Origin: Buxus sempervirens
Lineage: Eukaryota; Streptophyta; Magnoliopsida; Buxales; Buxaceae
Direction of reading: 5' to 3'
DNA length: 64,000 nucleotides
NCBI GenBank assembly: GCA_947561395.2
Contig: OX387182.1
Span: 52,661,283 to 52,725,282, forward strand
Each line of letters starts with the position of its first letter. Position 1 is the first letter of the stretch. Under the pieces are notes generated by a model, which was not told the DNA's origin, did not search any database, and saw only the letters and a list, made by a program, of their open reading frames with translations. This document shows, in pieces, positions 30,801 to 42,256 of the stretch. Both the position numbers and the translations under genes were made by a program.

Positions 30801-33800
30801 ACCTTGAAAAACTGCTATGCCGTCCATTTGCTACATATGTGGCTGATAGCCTCTCCATAATCTATTCCTTTGCTCACCAAATCACAATAAACATTTGTCC
30901 AACAATGTATTCTGTAATTGCAACCACGTAATACCTACAAACACCTGAGTATTTTGACTTGACTATTTCCAGTTAACAAGATGATGCTCGAAAGAATCAT
31001 CCCACTTGTTCCCAAAGAAACCTTATTGTATTTTTCTCCAACCTGTGTGCCACCTTCCTGTCGCTTAAAATTCAATCTTAAATGAGGCTCTTGATCAGAG
31101 CATATGAGTCAGTTAACCAAGGCTATATATGGACTTATACAGGTTCCCCGTGCATGGTTCCATTGGTTTCTTGTTTACTAGGACAAGGTTTCATCTGAAG
31201 CAAGCCAGATTCCCATATATTTGTTTGCTCAAAACTATTCTGGCATGATGATACTTCTGTTTGGTTTCTTGTTTACTAGGACAAGGTTTCATCTGGATCG
31301 TCAGATTCCCATATATTTGTTTGCTCAAAATTATTCTGGTATGATGATTCTTCTGTTGTATTTGGATGGTATGATTAGAGCTAGCTCATCCGATATATGC
31401 ATTTCTCAAGATGTAATATCTTGAATTCTTGCATTTCTTTCTTTGCAAGGAAGAAGAATTCTTGCCTTCTTCAGTCTCACCCAAAAAGAAATACACTGTC
31501 AATACACTTTGCAAGACTAAAATGTTTCATGTCAAGCCTGCTCCTGCACTTACTGGGGGCACACCTTTGATGGTGATCCTCTTCTAGATTCAAAAATTCA
31601 TAGCAGTTTAGATGGTGCACTCAAATACCTCACTTTTACTCAGCTCGATGTTGACATTTCAATCAATATTGCCAATCCATGCATGTGCTATAAACACTCA
31701 CATGACAGCTGTCAAGCACATCTTTCAATATCATAAGGGCACCCTATGACATGGCCTTCATTTTTGTGCCTCTGTTGACTTCACTGTTTGTGGAAACTCT
31801 AGAATTTTGGATGGTTAACGATCTAAAATGGGCGGGTCTATTTTTCTTGGACATAAAGTTGCTCTCCTATCATTGTAAACTTTTTATTTGGATGAAATAG
31901 CACGGATCCTTTTTCTTCATGATCCTAAAGTTGCTCTCCTATCACCACAAAAATTCACTGGGATAATGTCAGTGCCACTTAGTTAGCAACCAACACAATC
32001 CTTCGAGAATTTGCCACAGGAAGTGTAAATTACCTTCCCATGCATGACCATCTCTGCTCTAACATCTCCACACTTTCAGCATCTCAAATCCAATCAGCAC
32101 ACCTCCTCCATGGACCTGACCAGCCTGAGAGGAGACTAATAGTGTCTTATTCTCTTGTTACATGGATCACTTCACTTGATATCATCTCTCTCCCTCTCTC
32201 AGAAATTATCAAGGAACTTCTTTGTACTTCTACATGTTAATATGTTATGTTGTATAATCTTTCTTTACAAATAATAATCTACCCAACTGAGCAGGTCCTG
32301 CATCTATAAATGACTCACAGCAGCTACAGTTCAGGTAATTCATTCACTCAATCTTTGATTGCACACTCTCACAATCTTCCACAATAAATCACAAAAAAAA
32401 AAAACTAAACTTCCACCCATAGTGTACTCCAAATTTATTCTCTCAGATTCTTTTGTCTACACTCTTTTCATTTCTCATTTTTCAATCTACCAATAAATGT
32501 CCTTTCAGTCCATAACCAATAGATGTCCTTTCAGTCCATAATTCGTACCATTGGTTGAACATGAAACAGTTCCTCAAGAAGATAAATCAACTTTTCCAGT
32601 GTTCAACAGGCCATCTTTCATGGGTAAATCAATTGTCAAAATCAACCAAAGTCAACAAGATCAATCTTTTTTGTTACCTTCAATTTCCAAGATTTTTGCT
32701 GATGGCTAGGGACATTGATAACCACTCCATGCACTATTTAATGCGCTTAATTTTGGAAATTATGATAATAAGAAGAGAAATTGTTTCATAGCAAGATTCC
32801 AGATAAAATTTCTTACATTGAACAACATGGATACTGCTTTCTCCCGAAAATCTTCATGGCTCTCCCCTCACGACTTTAAAATCAATATTCCGTAATTACT
32901 TTAATCTTTTACATTTATATAATAAGAAAGTTAGCCCATTCACAAGGGAAAGGAAAGAGGAAATTACCTCCACAAAATAGTAAATATCAGTTCCCGGGGA
33001 GTCCTCATTCTACACTTCATATTATAGTATAAATGGATAAAACCTGCTCTGGATTGCTCGAAGTCAAATATAGGCAGTTAGTTCCCAATAAAATGAATTT
33101 CTCCATCTACCCTAATCTCAGAACAAAATCATTTCAACCAGAAGGCCTTAAATCAAACTCAGTCTCAATATATGACTCCTAACTGCTTCATTTTTATCAT
33201 ATACTACTCCTTTCTGAGAATTAGCTCATAAAAATGGTTATAATCTAAAACAACAACACCCCCCACACCCACACCAAAAAAAAAAAAAAAAAAAGAACTT
33301 CTACACATGTTCTTTCTCTCCTTTCTTCTCTTTTAATTCGTCAGAAAAGCATGTGATTTAAAACTAAATTGAAATACAAAGGTCCGAACAACTAAAATAA
33401 GCGACTTATAGCTTTTGATCACACGAAATAAAACACAAGATAGACCATTCAACCACAGAAACAAGCTTTCATCAAACAATGGATGTGCTATAAATTCCAA
33501 GATAGAAAAAGAAAATCAAAAAATAAATAAATACATATACCCAATTGCAAAAAATTTACCATTTCAAGCTCCTGAGCCATCAAAATACAGGGGCCACACC
33601 ACGTCGCATAGAAATCGACAACAAGAGGCACATTCCTTTCCCCCTTTACAAGCTCCTGCAACTCCTCGGCCGACACCTTCTTCTGGAAAACCAAATCAAA
33701 ACAATATAGATATGAAAACACAAAACTGACAGACCCAATGAGGAAAAAAAAAACATCATCAAAGCAAGTGCAGATTCTGAAGAAAAGGAAGTCGTTCATG

Positions 33801-34041
33801 AGCATTTCAAAAATCTTACAACTAAGTAGTCTTCTCTGACGTACTTTTTCGCTGAAGGGGGTTTGAAGAGAAGCTTTCTTGTTAATGGGGTTAGAATGGA
33901 CGGTCTGATTTTGGTAGAGGAAAAGAGGAAGTTGGGTTGACGTGGTTTCATGGAGATGTGAGAAAGCTGAAGAGGCGGTGGTCGAACATGAATTGCGAAG
34001 ATCGTGGAATGAAAGATTTCCGTCGTTTGAATCATAGCCAT
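27870..34041 (-). CDS. CITRX: Thioredoxin-like protein CITRX / thioredoxin z, chloroplastic
   Basis: Plastid thioredoxin of the CITRX/TRX z type. In other plants it associates with fructokinase-like proteins at the plastid-encoded RNA polymerase and is needed for plastid gene expression; it was first found as a Cf-9 partner in tomato. Exons: 34041-33820, 33682-33560, 28152-28072, 27986-27870. All introns are phase 0 with GT-AG ends, giving 180 aa, near the family's usual 175-185. Residues 1 to about 65 are a Ser/Thr/Arg/Pro-rich transit peptide. KYVREDYLV then KKVSAEELQELVKGERNVPL marks the mature start. The redox motif WCGPC is at 102-106 and the cis-Pro segment RGLPTLYF at about 144-151. 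The C-terminus reads IPIQVMRDIIDNEM. ATG 34041 was chosen over an upstream ATG at 34132 because the leader then has normal length. Intron 2 is 5.4 kb and holds a solo LTR and a Copia remnant. Confidence 0.95.
28663..29615 (+). mobile_element. Solo LTR in CITRX intron 2
   Basis: 953 bp starting TGTAGACACTGAAAATTTTG and ending ATTTGTGTTAACA, flanked by a perfect 5-bp duplication CTTGG (28658-28662, 29616-29620). A TATA box (CTATAAATAGAGG, about 29151-29163) lies in the second half, followed by a leader rich in GAAG. It belongs to a different family from the R1-R3 LTRs despite the similar first bases. It is antisense to CITRX. Confidence 0.85.
29616..31099. other. CITRX intron 2 sequence, nothing recognised
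   Basis: Short open frames only, none resembling a known domain. Possibly an older upstream part of the Copia element that follows, too decayed to identify. Confidence 0.3.
31100..32140 (+). pseudogene. Copia RT-RNase H remnant in CITRX intron 2
   Basis: Degenerate Copia pol read across frames. YGLIQVPRAWFHWFL (31130-31175) matches the RT segment YGL-QAPRAW. SKPDSHIFVCSKLFW follows, in two tandem copies. GALKYLTFTQLDVD and AVKHIFQYHKGTL-HGLHF (about 31610-31770) mark the RNase H region. Stops and frameshifts are numerous. Its orientation is opposite to CITRX. Confidence 0.75.
31163..31355. repeat. 98-bp tandem duplication within the Copia RT
   Basis: Copies 31163-31260 and 31261-31355 both begin TTGGTTTCTTGTTTACTAGG and both contain ATTCCCATATATTTG. 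The duplication happened after insertion or within this copy, because a functional RT would not carry it. Confidence 0.85.
32141..33559. other. CITRX intron 2, remaining left part
   Basis: AT-rich intronic sequence with poly-A runs (about 32390-32404 and 33276-33296). An LTR of the adjacent Copia remnant would be expected just after 32140, but no clear end is seen. Confidence 0.3.
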
Positions 34042-34657
34042 TTGGAGTGAAGAGCAGAGCCAAAAAAAGGGAGAGTGAGCGATTAGAGCGGAGGATATCC
34101 GGTTTGCAGCGAAATATATGATATTTTATCATAATTATTTTTAAAATAATATTTAAAAATTTATACAGTGTTTGTAGTTGGATTTAGGGATTCGAACAGG
34201 CGGGTTTGGGTAAACCCGTACCAATCTCGTCAAGGGTTAGCCCTTACCAAACCCTAACTTGTCCCAATCGGATTGGTGACGGGATGAATCGGACCAGCAG
34301 TATAAAAGTATTACTATTTTATATGTCATGATGTGCATACGTAAGATTGAGATAAAAAATATTAAATGAAGGGTAGAAATATCTGCTCATAAAGTTTATG
34401 TCACAGTGATTATGGAACATGAAAAGGACTGTTCGTTTATAGAGTACTATGGGGCTGCACGCGCATGGGCCTACTTAGATAAATAGTCTGAGGTAGTTAC
34501 AACATGTTTAAAATAATGAATGATTGTTTTATTTGAGAAAGACAATGTTTGGAAAAAAAAAATGAGACCCAGAATCTGGAGAGAATATTCCCCCCTCTTT
34601 TTTCTATTAATAATATAGAAGATAGATTAATAGTATAAATAGATAACTGCCGTGATT

Positions 34658-34730
34658 CGTATAATTATGAACTTGTTTATGGGTAAAGTATAAAGCGTAT
34701 AATTATGAACATGTTTATGGGTAAAGGATA
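34658..34730. repeat. Short tandem duplication beside the TRIM
   Basis: Two neighbouring copies of a unit containing CGTATAATTATGAAC and GTTTATGGGTAAAG, about 38 bases apart, immediately left of the TRIM target site. Confidence 0.7.
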
Positions 34731-34744
34731 AAGGATATCATATA

Positions 34745-35046
34745 TGTTGAACACCGTTCCTACTAAAAGCTTAAGCTTATAGTAGGGGCGAACTTTTATA
34801 TATTTAATATATTCCTTAACACTCCCCCTCACGTGTGGGCCGGACTCAAACCCTTTTCTTTAGGGGACACATTTTAGGGAGACCCTACACAAGGAATATT
34901 TTTTTTTCTCAACGGGTGGAATGAAGGTTTGAACCCAGAACCTGGCGTTTGCCTAAGGCTTTGATACCATGTTGAACACCGTTCCTACTAAAAGCTTAAG
35001 CTTTTAGTAGGGACGAACTTTTATATATTTAATATATTCCTTAACA
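34745..35046 (-). mobile_element. Complete TRIM retrotransposon, 302 bp
   Basis: Two 77-bp LTRs (34745-34821, 34970-35046), almost identical, flank a 148-bp interior. The target duplication ATATA is perfect (34740-34744, 35047-35051). On the - strand the LTR runs TGTTAAGG to CAACA. It is followed directly by TGGTATCAAAGCC, a primer-binding site for initiator methionine tRNA (consensus TGGTATCAGAGC). The interior ends in GAGGGGGAG, a polypurine tract touching the other LTR. No coding capacity is present, so it depends on other elements. Each LTR contains an internal palindrome around AAAAGCTTAAGCTT. Confidence 0.92.
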
Positions 35047-35051
35047 ATATA

Positions 35052-36492
35052 GAGGTTAAGAATATTAATCTTTGTTTTAAAGATATTTGGTTATGCGAAG
35101 GTTTTCAACTTTCTCATTACCCAGATAGTCTTATGTTTTGTTCAAAATTCATGTCATGCATGCCAATGGGAAGAGTGTTGGGGGACATAAAAGGGCCACT
35201 TGGACACTTAAGGGTTTTGGTTTCCTAAATAAATGACTAGTGGTTTATGATTAAAAACATATATTAAGGTGGTTTAAGTGGATTACCTAAGCCTAATATA
35301 ATCCTATTAGTTGTGAGATAGATAAATTAAGAATTCAAGTTCTGTTAGAATTAGTTCTTATTTAATATATACATTTTTGTGTGCATGTGTGTGTGTATAT
35401 ATATATATATATAGATATAGTTTTTCCCGTCAAATGAAGAATTTCAAATAAAAAGAGAAAATGTAGTTTTTCTTATTATGAAGGATGCATATAGATGCAC
35501 TTAGTGATGTGATGGAATCAGGCTCCTAGCATGAAAACATATATTTTGGGCTTAAGTATAATGAACTTATATAAAAATGTCACAAGTTAAATCTATGGTC
35601 ACTATACTCCTCCCAAAACCTTATATCTACATGAGATTGAAGTCTGATCCTTGAAAGTCACATCTAGGTATGCTAACTATTCAGTTCAATTTGGTGTAGG
35701 TTGAAATCACACCATTTTGTGAAGGTCAACCAGAATTGAACAGCAAACCAAATTGAAATTGAAAACCCAAAGCATAATTTTGGTTGATTTAGATGCTTAT
35801 GGATTTTGTTTCAGTTTTCAGTTGGTTGGAGTTAACTGAACTTCCTATCCCAAAACTGAACTAATCTAATTCAGCTTAGTATACTTCCCAAATCAAAACT
35901 GAACAAATACCTATAAATGAACCCAACTCAAATCTAACCCAAAGTTGGTTACTGGGTAGAACAGACCCAAGTTGCAAGAGAGCCCCTTTTGATCTCAAGT
36001 TATCAGGTGGGGTTGACTCAAATTATATGGCCACCGGCTGAAAAACAAAATTCAATTGTACTAATAATACATAGAACTGGTTCTTGTCTCATTTTACGCC
36101 TTTGAATGACTTCTTGTTCTTTCTGCTTTTCCATAACAAGGTTTGTCCATACATTACCTAAAATCTGAAATATCATAGAAATAATTGGGACCCAAAGCCT
36201 AGAATCTTTACTTAACGGGACTGATGCTCCCCCTCACCACTCATTTGATGTCTTAACTTTGTAGGACTTGTGACATCTCTGTGATAATACTACAGTTAAC
36301 ATGACTTGATGCCATAGCCCCCTCTCAGTCTCTATCAATTTCCTCCATTTCTTCTTGACAAGTATTTAAATACTATGGCATTTATAGAGTAGAGAAAGTG
36401 AAGATATATATGAGTTACGGTAACAAGTGTTATTATCAGAATTCCTATATCAGTCAACAATACTCAAATCAGTTGCAAGAAACAACAGAAAC
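35052..36492. other. Intergenic, downstream of the trihelix gene
   Basis: AT-rich with a (TG)n/(TA)n microsatellite at about 35381-35415. No recognisable gene. The 3' UTR of the trihelix gene should be in 36200-36492. Confidence 0.4.
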
Positions 36493-37670
36493 TCAGCTTC
36501 TTCCAATTCTGGATGATGATTCAACGCCTCTGCCATTGCCGGCGAGAAGCCTAGCTATCTCTAATTGTGTGTTGGCGATGATCTCGGTTCGCTTGAGATC
36601 GATTTCTCCTTTCTTGGCTTCTGCTTCCATTCTTATCCTCTCCAACTCTTTCATGGTTTCCATCCTTGCTTGTTCTGATCTCACTACTACCTCAGCCAAC
36701 CATCGGACACTCTCCGCAACCTCCCAATCCTCCCTTCTTTGCCTTTTCTTCTTCTTCTTCTCCTTCTCCTCCATTTTCATCTTCTTCTTCACTGGCATGA
36801 AATCTTCTCTCTCCCCATTAGAGCTGGGTGTGATACTATCTGTATCCATAGGATTCTTGTCTGAATTGTGGTCAAACTGTTTGGTTCCCAAGCCATCTTC
36901 CTGCTAAAATGAGGAAGAAATGCATTAGTGAAACATCTTATTCGTTCAACTCACACTTGATCAACATGGTCTAGTCAGAACTCATCTAACTTATGAGAAA
37001 ATTGAAGCCATGATCCAATCCATTGATAAGTTTGAACTCTAAGCTGTGGATTTCATTTACATGACAATTCAATGAGTTACAATAGTTTCATACTGACCTT
37101 CGCATGCCGTTCTGGGCCATTGGAATCATGGGAGACTTGTTGGATTCCTTGTGGAGGTTGAGGGGCTAGAGGAGGAGGTGGTGATGGTGGTGGTGGTGAG
37201 GAGTGGTCTAATACAACAAGAGGAGGATGACTAGAAGTGGCTGGAGGAGGATGAGTCCGGCAACGTAGCAAATGATCCAGGCGCTGGAAGAGAGGCCATG
37301 TAGAGGATTCAGCAGTGGCGGACTCCGATCGATACCGTTTCTTCATAGACTCAATCTTGTTCTTACACTGTGTTTGTGTCTTTGGAGACTTGGTTGAATT
37401 GGCACGCGACGAAACATGGCACGCAACATCTTCCCAGTCATGGCCCTTGAGCTTTGCTCGATTTCGAAGGATCCATTTGGACTCATAAGCATCGAGAAGG
37501 CTTGAAACTGCACCTTCACTCCATTCATCTCTTTTCAACCTATCACCACCACCACCACCAGCAACAACACCAGTAGCAACACCACAAAGTGGTTTTCTTG
37601 AGGACTCTTCTTTAGTATTACCATAAGTGGGGTGAGATGGTACATCTTGCTTAGCTTCTTCTCTGTCCAT
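36493..37670 (-). CDS. Trihelix transcription factor, SIP1 clade (ASIL/ENAP-like)
   Basis: Two exons, 37670-37098 and 36903-36493 (or starting 36900), with a phase-0 intron (AAG|GTCAGT to TTTTAG). The product is 327 aa. The SANT/Myb-like trihelix DNA-binding domain spans about residues 47-115 with the three spaced tryptophans W50, W66 and W79 and the segment CKNKIESMKKRYR. A proline-rich linker (about 141-175) follows. Exon 2 supplies a strongly basic nuclear-localisation stretch (KKKMKMEEKEKKKKKRQRR). It ends with the conserved C-terminal coiled coil of SIP1 proteins (VRWLAEVVVRSEQARMETMK and on). This architecture matches Arabidopsis ASIL/ENAP-type repressors. Binding to GT-rich or related elements is known for the family, not shown here. 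The intron has a tandem NAGNAG acceptor, so products may differ by one Gln. No defects are seen. Confidence 0.92.
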
Positions 37671-40600
37671 ATCTCCCCATTCTACATTTGCAGCTAATAT
37701 TCATTCAAACCCAATGAAGCTAGAGATTTTAAGGGGATGATGAAGACGGGAAGAAAGAAAAGGTGAAAACAGATAAAAGGAGGGGGAGAGAACCACTAGC
37801 ATTAGAGAGGAGAAACACAACACTAACGTTAGTGGCCAACCAAAGTGGTCACTTTGTCAAATGTGCTAATGATATTACCCTCAACACTCACTTTAAGTTG
37901 TCTTTTAGGGGTTGTTTTGGTTTCAATGGTTGGATTTGTGACTTCTTAGGGCTTTTGGCTGTTAGCGTGGGTATGAAGCCAACCTAGATGTCCACCTAAG
38001 GTGGTCGGTCATGTGGGGTTACTAACAACTCCACCCTATAACCACCATCCAATAGGCTGTTGTCACTCAGCTACTCTCCCTTAGACCTCCTTTTTCTTCT
38101 CCTTTTCCTTTTCTATCTCTGTTGAAAGGTAATGGAGATTCTGCACCATTAGGGTAAATCAAAATCAAGGTCCCCCCAAGCATTGCCACCATTATAGAAA
38201 ATCAAGACCAAGTTACCCAACTAGGCAAATGAACTATTATGGTATTTCAATAGACCACAGGAATAGTTTACAGTTCTACCTATTTTGTTCCTCCTTCACA
38301 AAAGAATAAATTTTAGTGCAGAAAGAATTTTGATTTTAAATGTTTGCCAACCCAAAAAAGTATTTAAGCTTTGTCCTTCATACCACAAAGAAAATTTTAA
38401 TCTTAAATAAAAAGTGATGAAATTGTTTCTAAAACTTTCTTTTTTTTAATGAATAGAAACCTGTCATTTTATATTAAAAAAAAAAGTAGAAATATAATGA
38501 CCTTTTACCTTTCTTTCCCCTTTCAAATCAGAAGGCTTTAGCATCTTTCTTTAGTAGGCTCTCTTCCATCAATTGCTTTCAGAAAAAAATGCCTTGATAA
38601 GCAGAAGTATTATGATTTTTTAATTTAGATAAGTGCAATCTGGTTGTGGAAACAGAAGATAAAGATCTTGAGCATCATTATTAAGTAAAATTCCATTTTT
38701 CAATCTTTGCGTAAGGAAGCTTGAAATTTCTTATGGATTGAAAGACTGATCACACATCTGAATGCTGGCTTCAGAAACAACAAAATGCTGCAACCATTCA
38801 GGAAGGTTGAATAGCCAGACTTGGTTGCGTCGAGTTGTCCGAACAATTAATCCGGTGCGCCACCCATTAACTTGTGTATGAACAAAGTTGAATTATCCAT
38901 TGAGATAAATTTGCTGCAACTCATTTGATGCCATATACCATGATTTTGACCTCACTTTGTTCAGCTGATTGACCCCATATGTTCCTGGTTAGTCTCCCCA
39001 AGTCTCCATCGGTTATCGTCAAAATTTATCCTTCGCAAACAACAATCCTTTCATTGCAGATCTCAATTGCCTCAGATAACTGCACTAGAGGCTCTTTGGA
39101 GTCTTTGCTAGCAGCTCCACATAGATCATTCCATCCTACTATTACCCAATCTCCCCCTCCTCTTCATTTGCATCATCTTGAATTCTTCTAAAGTTGGAGT
39201 TACTAAGAAAAACCAAAATACAACTAAAACATAACCTCAGATCAGTAAATGAGTCTTAACAAAAAATTTTCTTAAACCACCTGCATGATCAACTTTTTTT
39301 GAATTGACCAACCAACAAAATTGAGCAGGCAGGCACCTGGCTTCAAGGGGAAAAATGGAGAATTAGTCTGTAGCACTGTAGTGAATTATAGGGAAAATAT
39401 ATGTAAAAAATACTGCTTGAAAGAGTTGGGAATTTCTCACTGTGAATTATTTGCCTGAACAGATGTCTCAACAGATTGTTATTCAGGGGAAGTGGCAATT
39501 GCTAGTGTTGGATAAGTTTTGGGTCAGATCATGTCGTGGTTAACCTGATTCTCACTAGACAATTACACAACTTGGCTGTTTTAAAAGACTTGAAATTTGG
39601 ATAGTAAAGAAATACTAAAAATTGCAACAGAAACTTGTAATACAGGAAACTTACCCTATTTTGTGCTGTCTCAATAACAATATTTCAAAGATAAAATCTA
39701 TAAATCAAACCCAATATTTCTGAAATTTTAACCATTTTGCACCCTTTGGATAGAATTAAAAAAAAATTCTGAAAATTTTTTGAAAACCTTTTTCCTCAAC
39801 TTTTAAACTTTTCCTAATACTCATGTATTTTTATTCTAATTTAATATTGTTTAAAAGTGAAAATTTCCTTGAAGAAAATTGAGATATCCAAACACCAAAA
39901 ATATTGCCTAAATATAGAACACTTAAATGTTTTCTCTAATAATAAAACTTTTTCTAATGCTCTGTCTTCATTTCTTCTATATTATAATGCCTTTTCAAGT
40001 TTAAAAAAAAAAAAATGTTGACTTCTGAAATTTTAGATTGAAATTTATAGAATTGTTGAACATCCAGTAAATATATTTCACAAAATAATCTTGTGTGAAA
40101 TTTGAGATCTTCAGTTTCACCATTCACCAACCTTATCCAAAACCGAAATTTCATGAAATTGTAGGAAAAATTCAAAACCATGACATGATGCTACAGAAAG
40201 CTTGTTGTTTAGCTTATTGAATCTTGGTTAATTTATTAAACTAACACGAAAGGAACTTTTTCTTCCTTTTTTGACCATTTGGGTGGGGCAGGTATTTCAC
40301 AAACCGACCGGATCTTGGTATATTTTAAGACTGGATTGCAAGAAATGAAGCGACACATTTTGCTACTGTTAAAGATGGGATCTGTAACTTTTTCCAAAGG
40401 AGAATACCTCTTTACCGGATTCACATCCTTCACGGTTACAACTCAGAGAGAGCATGGAACAGTGATCCACGTCTCTGTCACCAGTCTTTCATATGCCAAC
40501 TATGTTACATGGACTTAGGTACAAGTGTCACGCGCAGTACGTATATGATCCGGATCCACTTGACCCATAAAACTTAGGATACAGGGACTCAGTTGAGAAG

Positions 40601-40838
40601 TATCCAAAATTTAGATATGAATAACTATGATTCGACTAAAAAGTCTCCAAATAAATGTCAACAATATAGGTTAGAAGCCAAGCTCTTTCTTTGATTGTTT
40701 TTTTTTTCCATATTTTGCTTTTCGATTTGTTGCTCGTAATTTTTTGAGTCTGAAAATGTATATTCACTCTTCGTAGAATCTATTTTCTTTTCTGATTCAT
40801 TACTTGTGAGTTGATTATATGCTATTTTTTTTTCTTTA
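37671..40838. other. Intergenic, trihelix promoter side, no gene recognised
   Basis: About 3.2 kb with only short open frames of no recognisable family. The first few hundred bases should be the promoter and 5' UTR of the trihelix gene. AT-rich runs occur at 38440-38480 and 40000-40015. Confidence 0.4.
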
Positions 40839-41374
40839 GGCTATGTTTGGAACCCTAGATTTGGGGAGAAAAGAAAAGAAAATGCTAACATTTTCTTTTC
40901 TCTTGTTTGGTTTAGACGAAGGAAAATGAGATTTTCTCCCCATCTTTTTCTCCAATGTAAAAAATTCTCTCCAAAAAAGTAGGAATTTTGAAAGAAAAGA
41001 AAACTCACTATCACTTATCACTATTCACACCACCCCACCACTAGCACCATCCACCACCACCACAACCCACCACCTACCACCACCACCACCCATTACCACC
41101 ACCCACCACCACCACCGCCCACAACCACCTACCATTGCCAACCACCACCCACCACCACCACTAGTTGCCCTCACCATCGCCCGCCAGCACCACCACCCAC
41201 CACCCCAACCCATCATTTTACTAAAATATATAATTTTTTTCTTCTCATTTCTCATCTCATCCAAATATCAGAAAAAGAAAGAAAATCATTATTTTTCTTT
41301 TCTTTTCTCTTCTTTTCTTTTCCTTTTTAGCTTTCTTTTCTTTTCTTCCCAAATCCAAGGCTCCAAACACAGCC
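40839..41374. mobile_element. Tourist-like MITE (PIF/Harbinger type)
   Basis: Terminal inverted repeats GGCTATGTTTGGAACC and GGCTCCAAACACAGCC (about 16 bp, a few mismatches) are flanked by TTA target duplications (40836-40838, 41375-41377). The ends continue as purine/pyrimidine-rich complementary stretches (AAAAGAAAAGAAAAT against TTTTCTTTTCTTTTC). The middle (about 41028-41215) is an expanded CCA-rich low-complexity block, which encodes an artefactual Gly/Trp-rich open frame on the - strand. No transposase. Confidence 0.85.
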
Positions 41375-41377
41375 TTA

Positions 41378-42248
41378 ATCTTGGATTGTGGTCTCTAAGA
41401 GAACTTGAGAAGGATCCAACACATATCCTCTACCCACATGTATATTGTGTGTCGTGTCAACACGAGTACTTTGAGATTATATAAAGTGTTGGTGTAACAT
41501 AGCATGCAATTCATTCATATGAGTAGTTGTCAGTGGAGGTAGTGGGTCACTCATTCTCGCCTTCTTTCTGATCACTTGGTCCAATCCAGAATTTCCCAGT
41601 TTTTTTATTTATTTATGGGAAGCCTTAACTAGGCTATTTCATTAACAAAAAGAAGCATTACATTATACATAACAGCATACACCATTGAGAACATGAATAC
41701 AGAAACAAGAGTCGTGAAATCGGGAGTTACAGAACCAAAGACACATTCGCCAACAGCAAGGGTAGTCTGAGTACCAAACAAAAACAAATTTAGGCATACG
41801 GCCACTGCCGAAAGACCTAATGGAAAACCATCAGGAGCGCCTGAGTAAAGGTCCGCTAACAAGCGGATTTGAAGAGTCCACAAAGGTGACAGAGTCGCTA
41901 AATGAGTTGCGACAAAATAGGAAAGGATCGGATCACCGATCCTAACCGACAAGAGGCACAAAGACCACCCTCCTGTTAGGGACGCACCCTGGAATCTAAC
42001 TCCAAGCATCACCTGGACAGACAAAATACGGCCAACGGCCTTGATCGGAGGCAAGAGCTGGCCACACCTAACAACAACTATATTCCCACCTACTTAACCA
42101 TCTCTACTAGCCCTTATTTGATTAGTTGCTTCTTTTTTTTTTTGGGATCAAATTTTCCTTTTTCCCTACTCCAAATTCTTCCTTTATGAGGTCAAAAGTG
42201 GTTTTTCCGGATAAAGTTGTTTGTTTTTACATTTGATCATCTAAAATG
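41378..42248. other. Unassigned stretch with one - strand open frame
   Basis: A 141-codon frame on the - strand (42054-41629) is open and hydrophobic in parts but matches no family I recognise. Its neighbouring frames look equally plausible. It may be a 3' fragment of a non-LTR element. No gene is called. Confidence 0.3.
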
Positions 42249-42256
42249 CTTCCAAG

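Noticed and set aside
36398..36907. 169-codon + strand open frame
   Set aside because: It is the antisense shadow of the trihelix exon 2; composition follows the - strand gene.
41025..41264. Gly/Trp-rich 79-codon frame on the - strand
   Set aside because: Translation of the CCA-rich low-complexity core of a MITE, not a gene.
41629..42054. 141-codon - strand frame
   Set aside because: No recognisable family, and neighbouring frames look equally protein-like; possibly old non-LTR element sequence. Not called as a gene.
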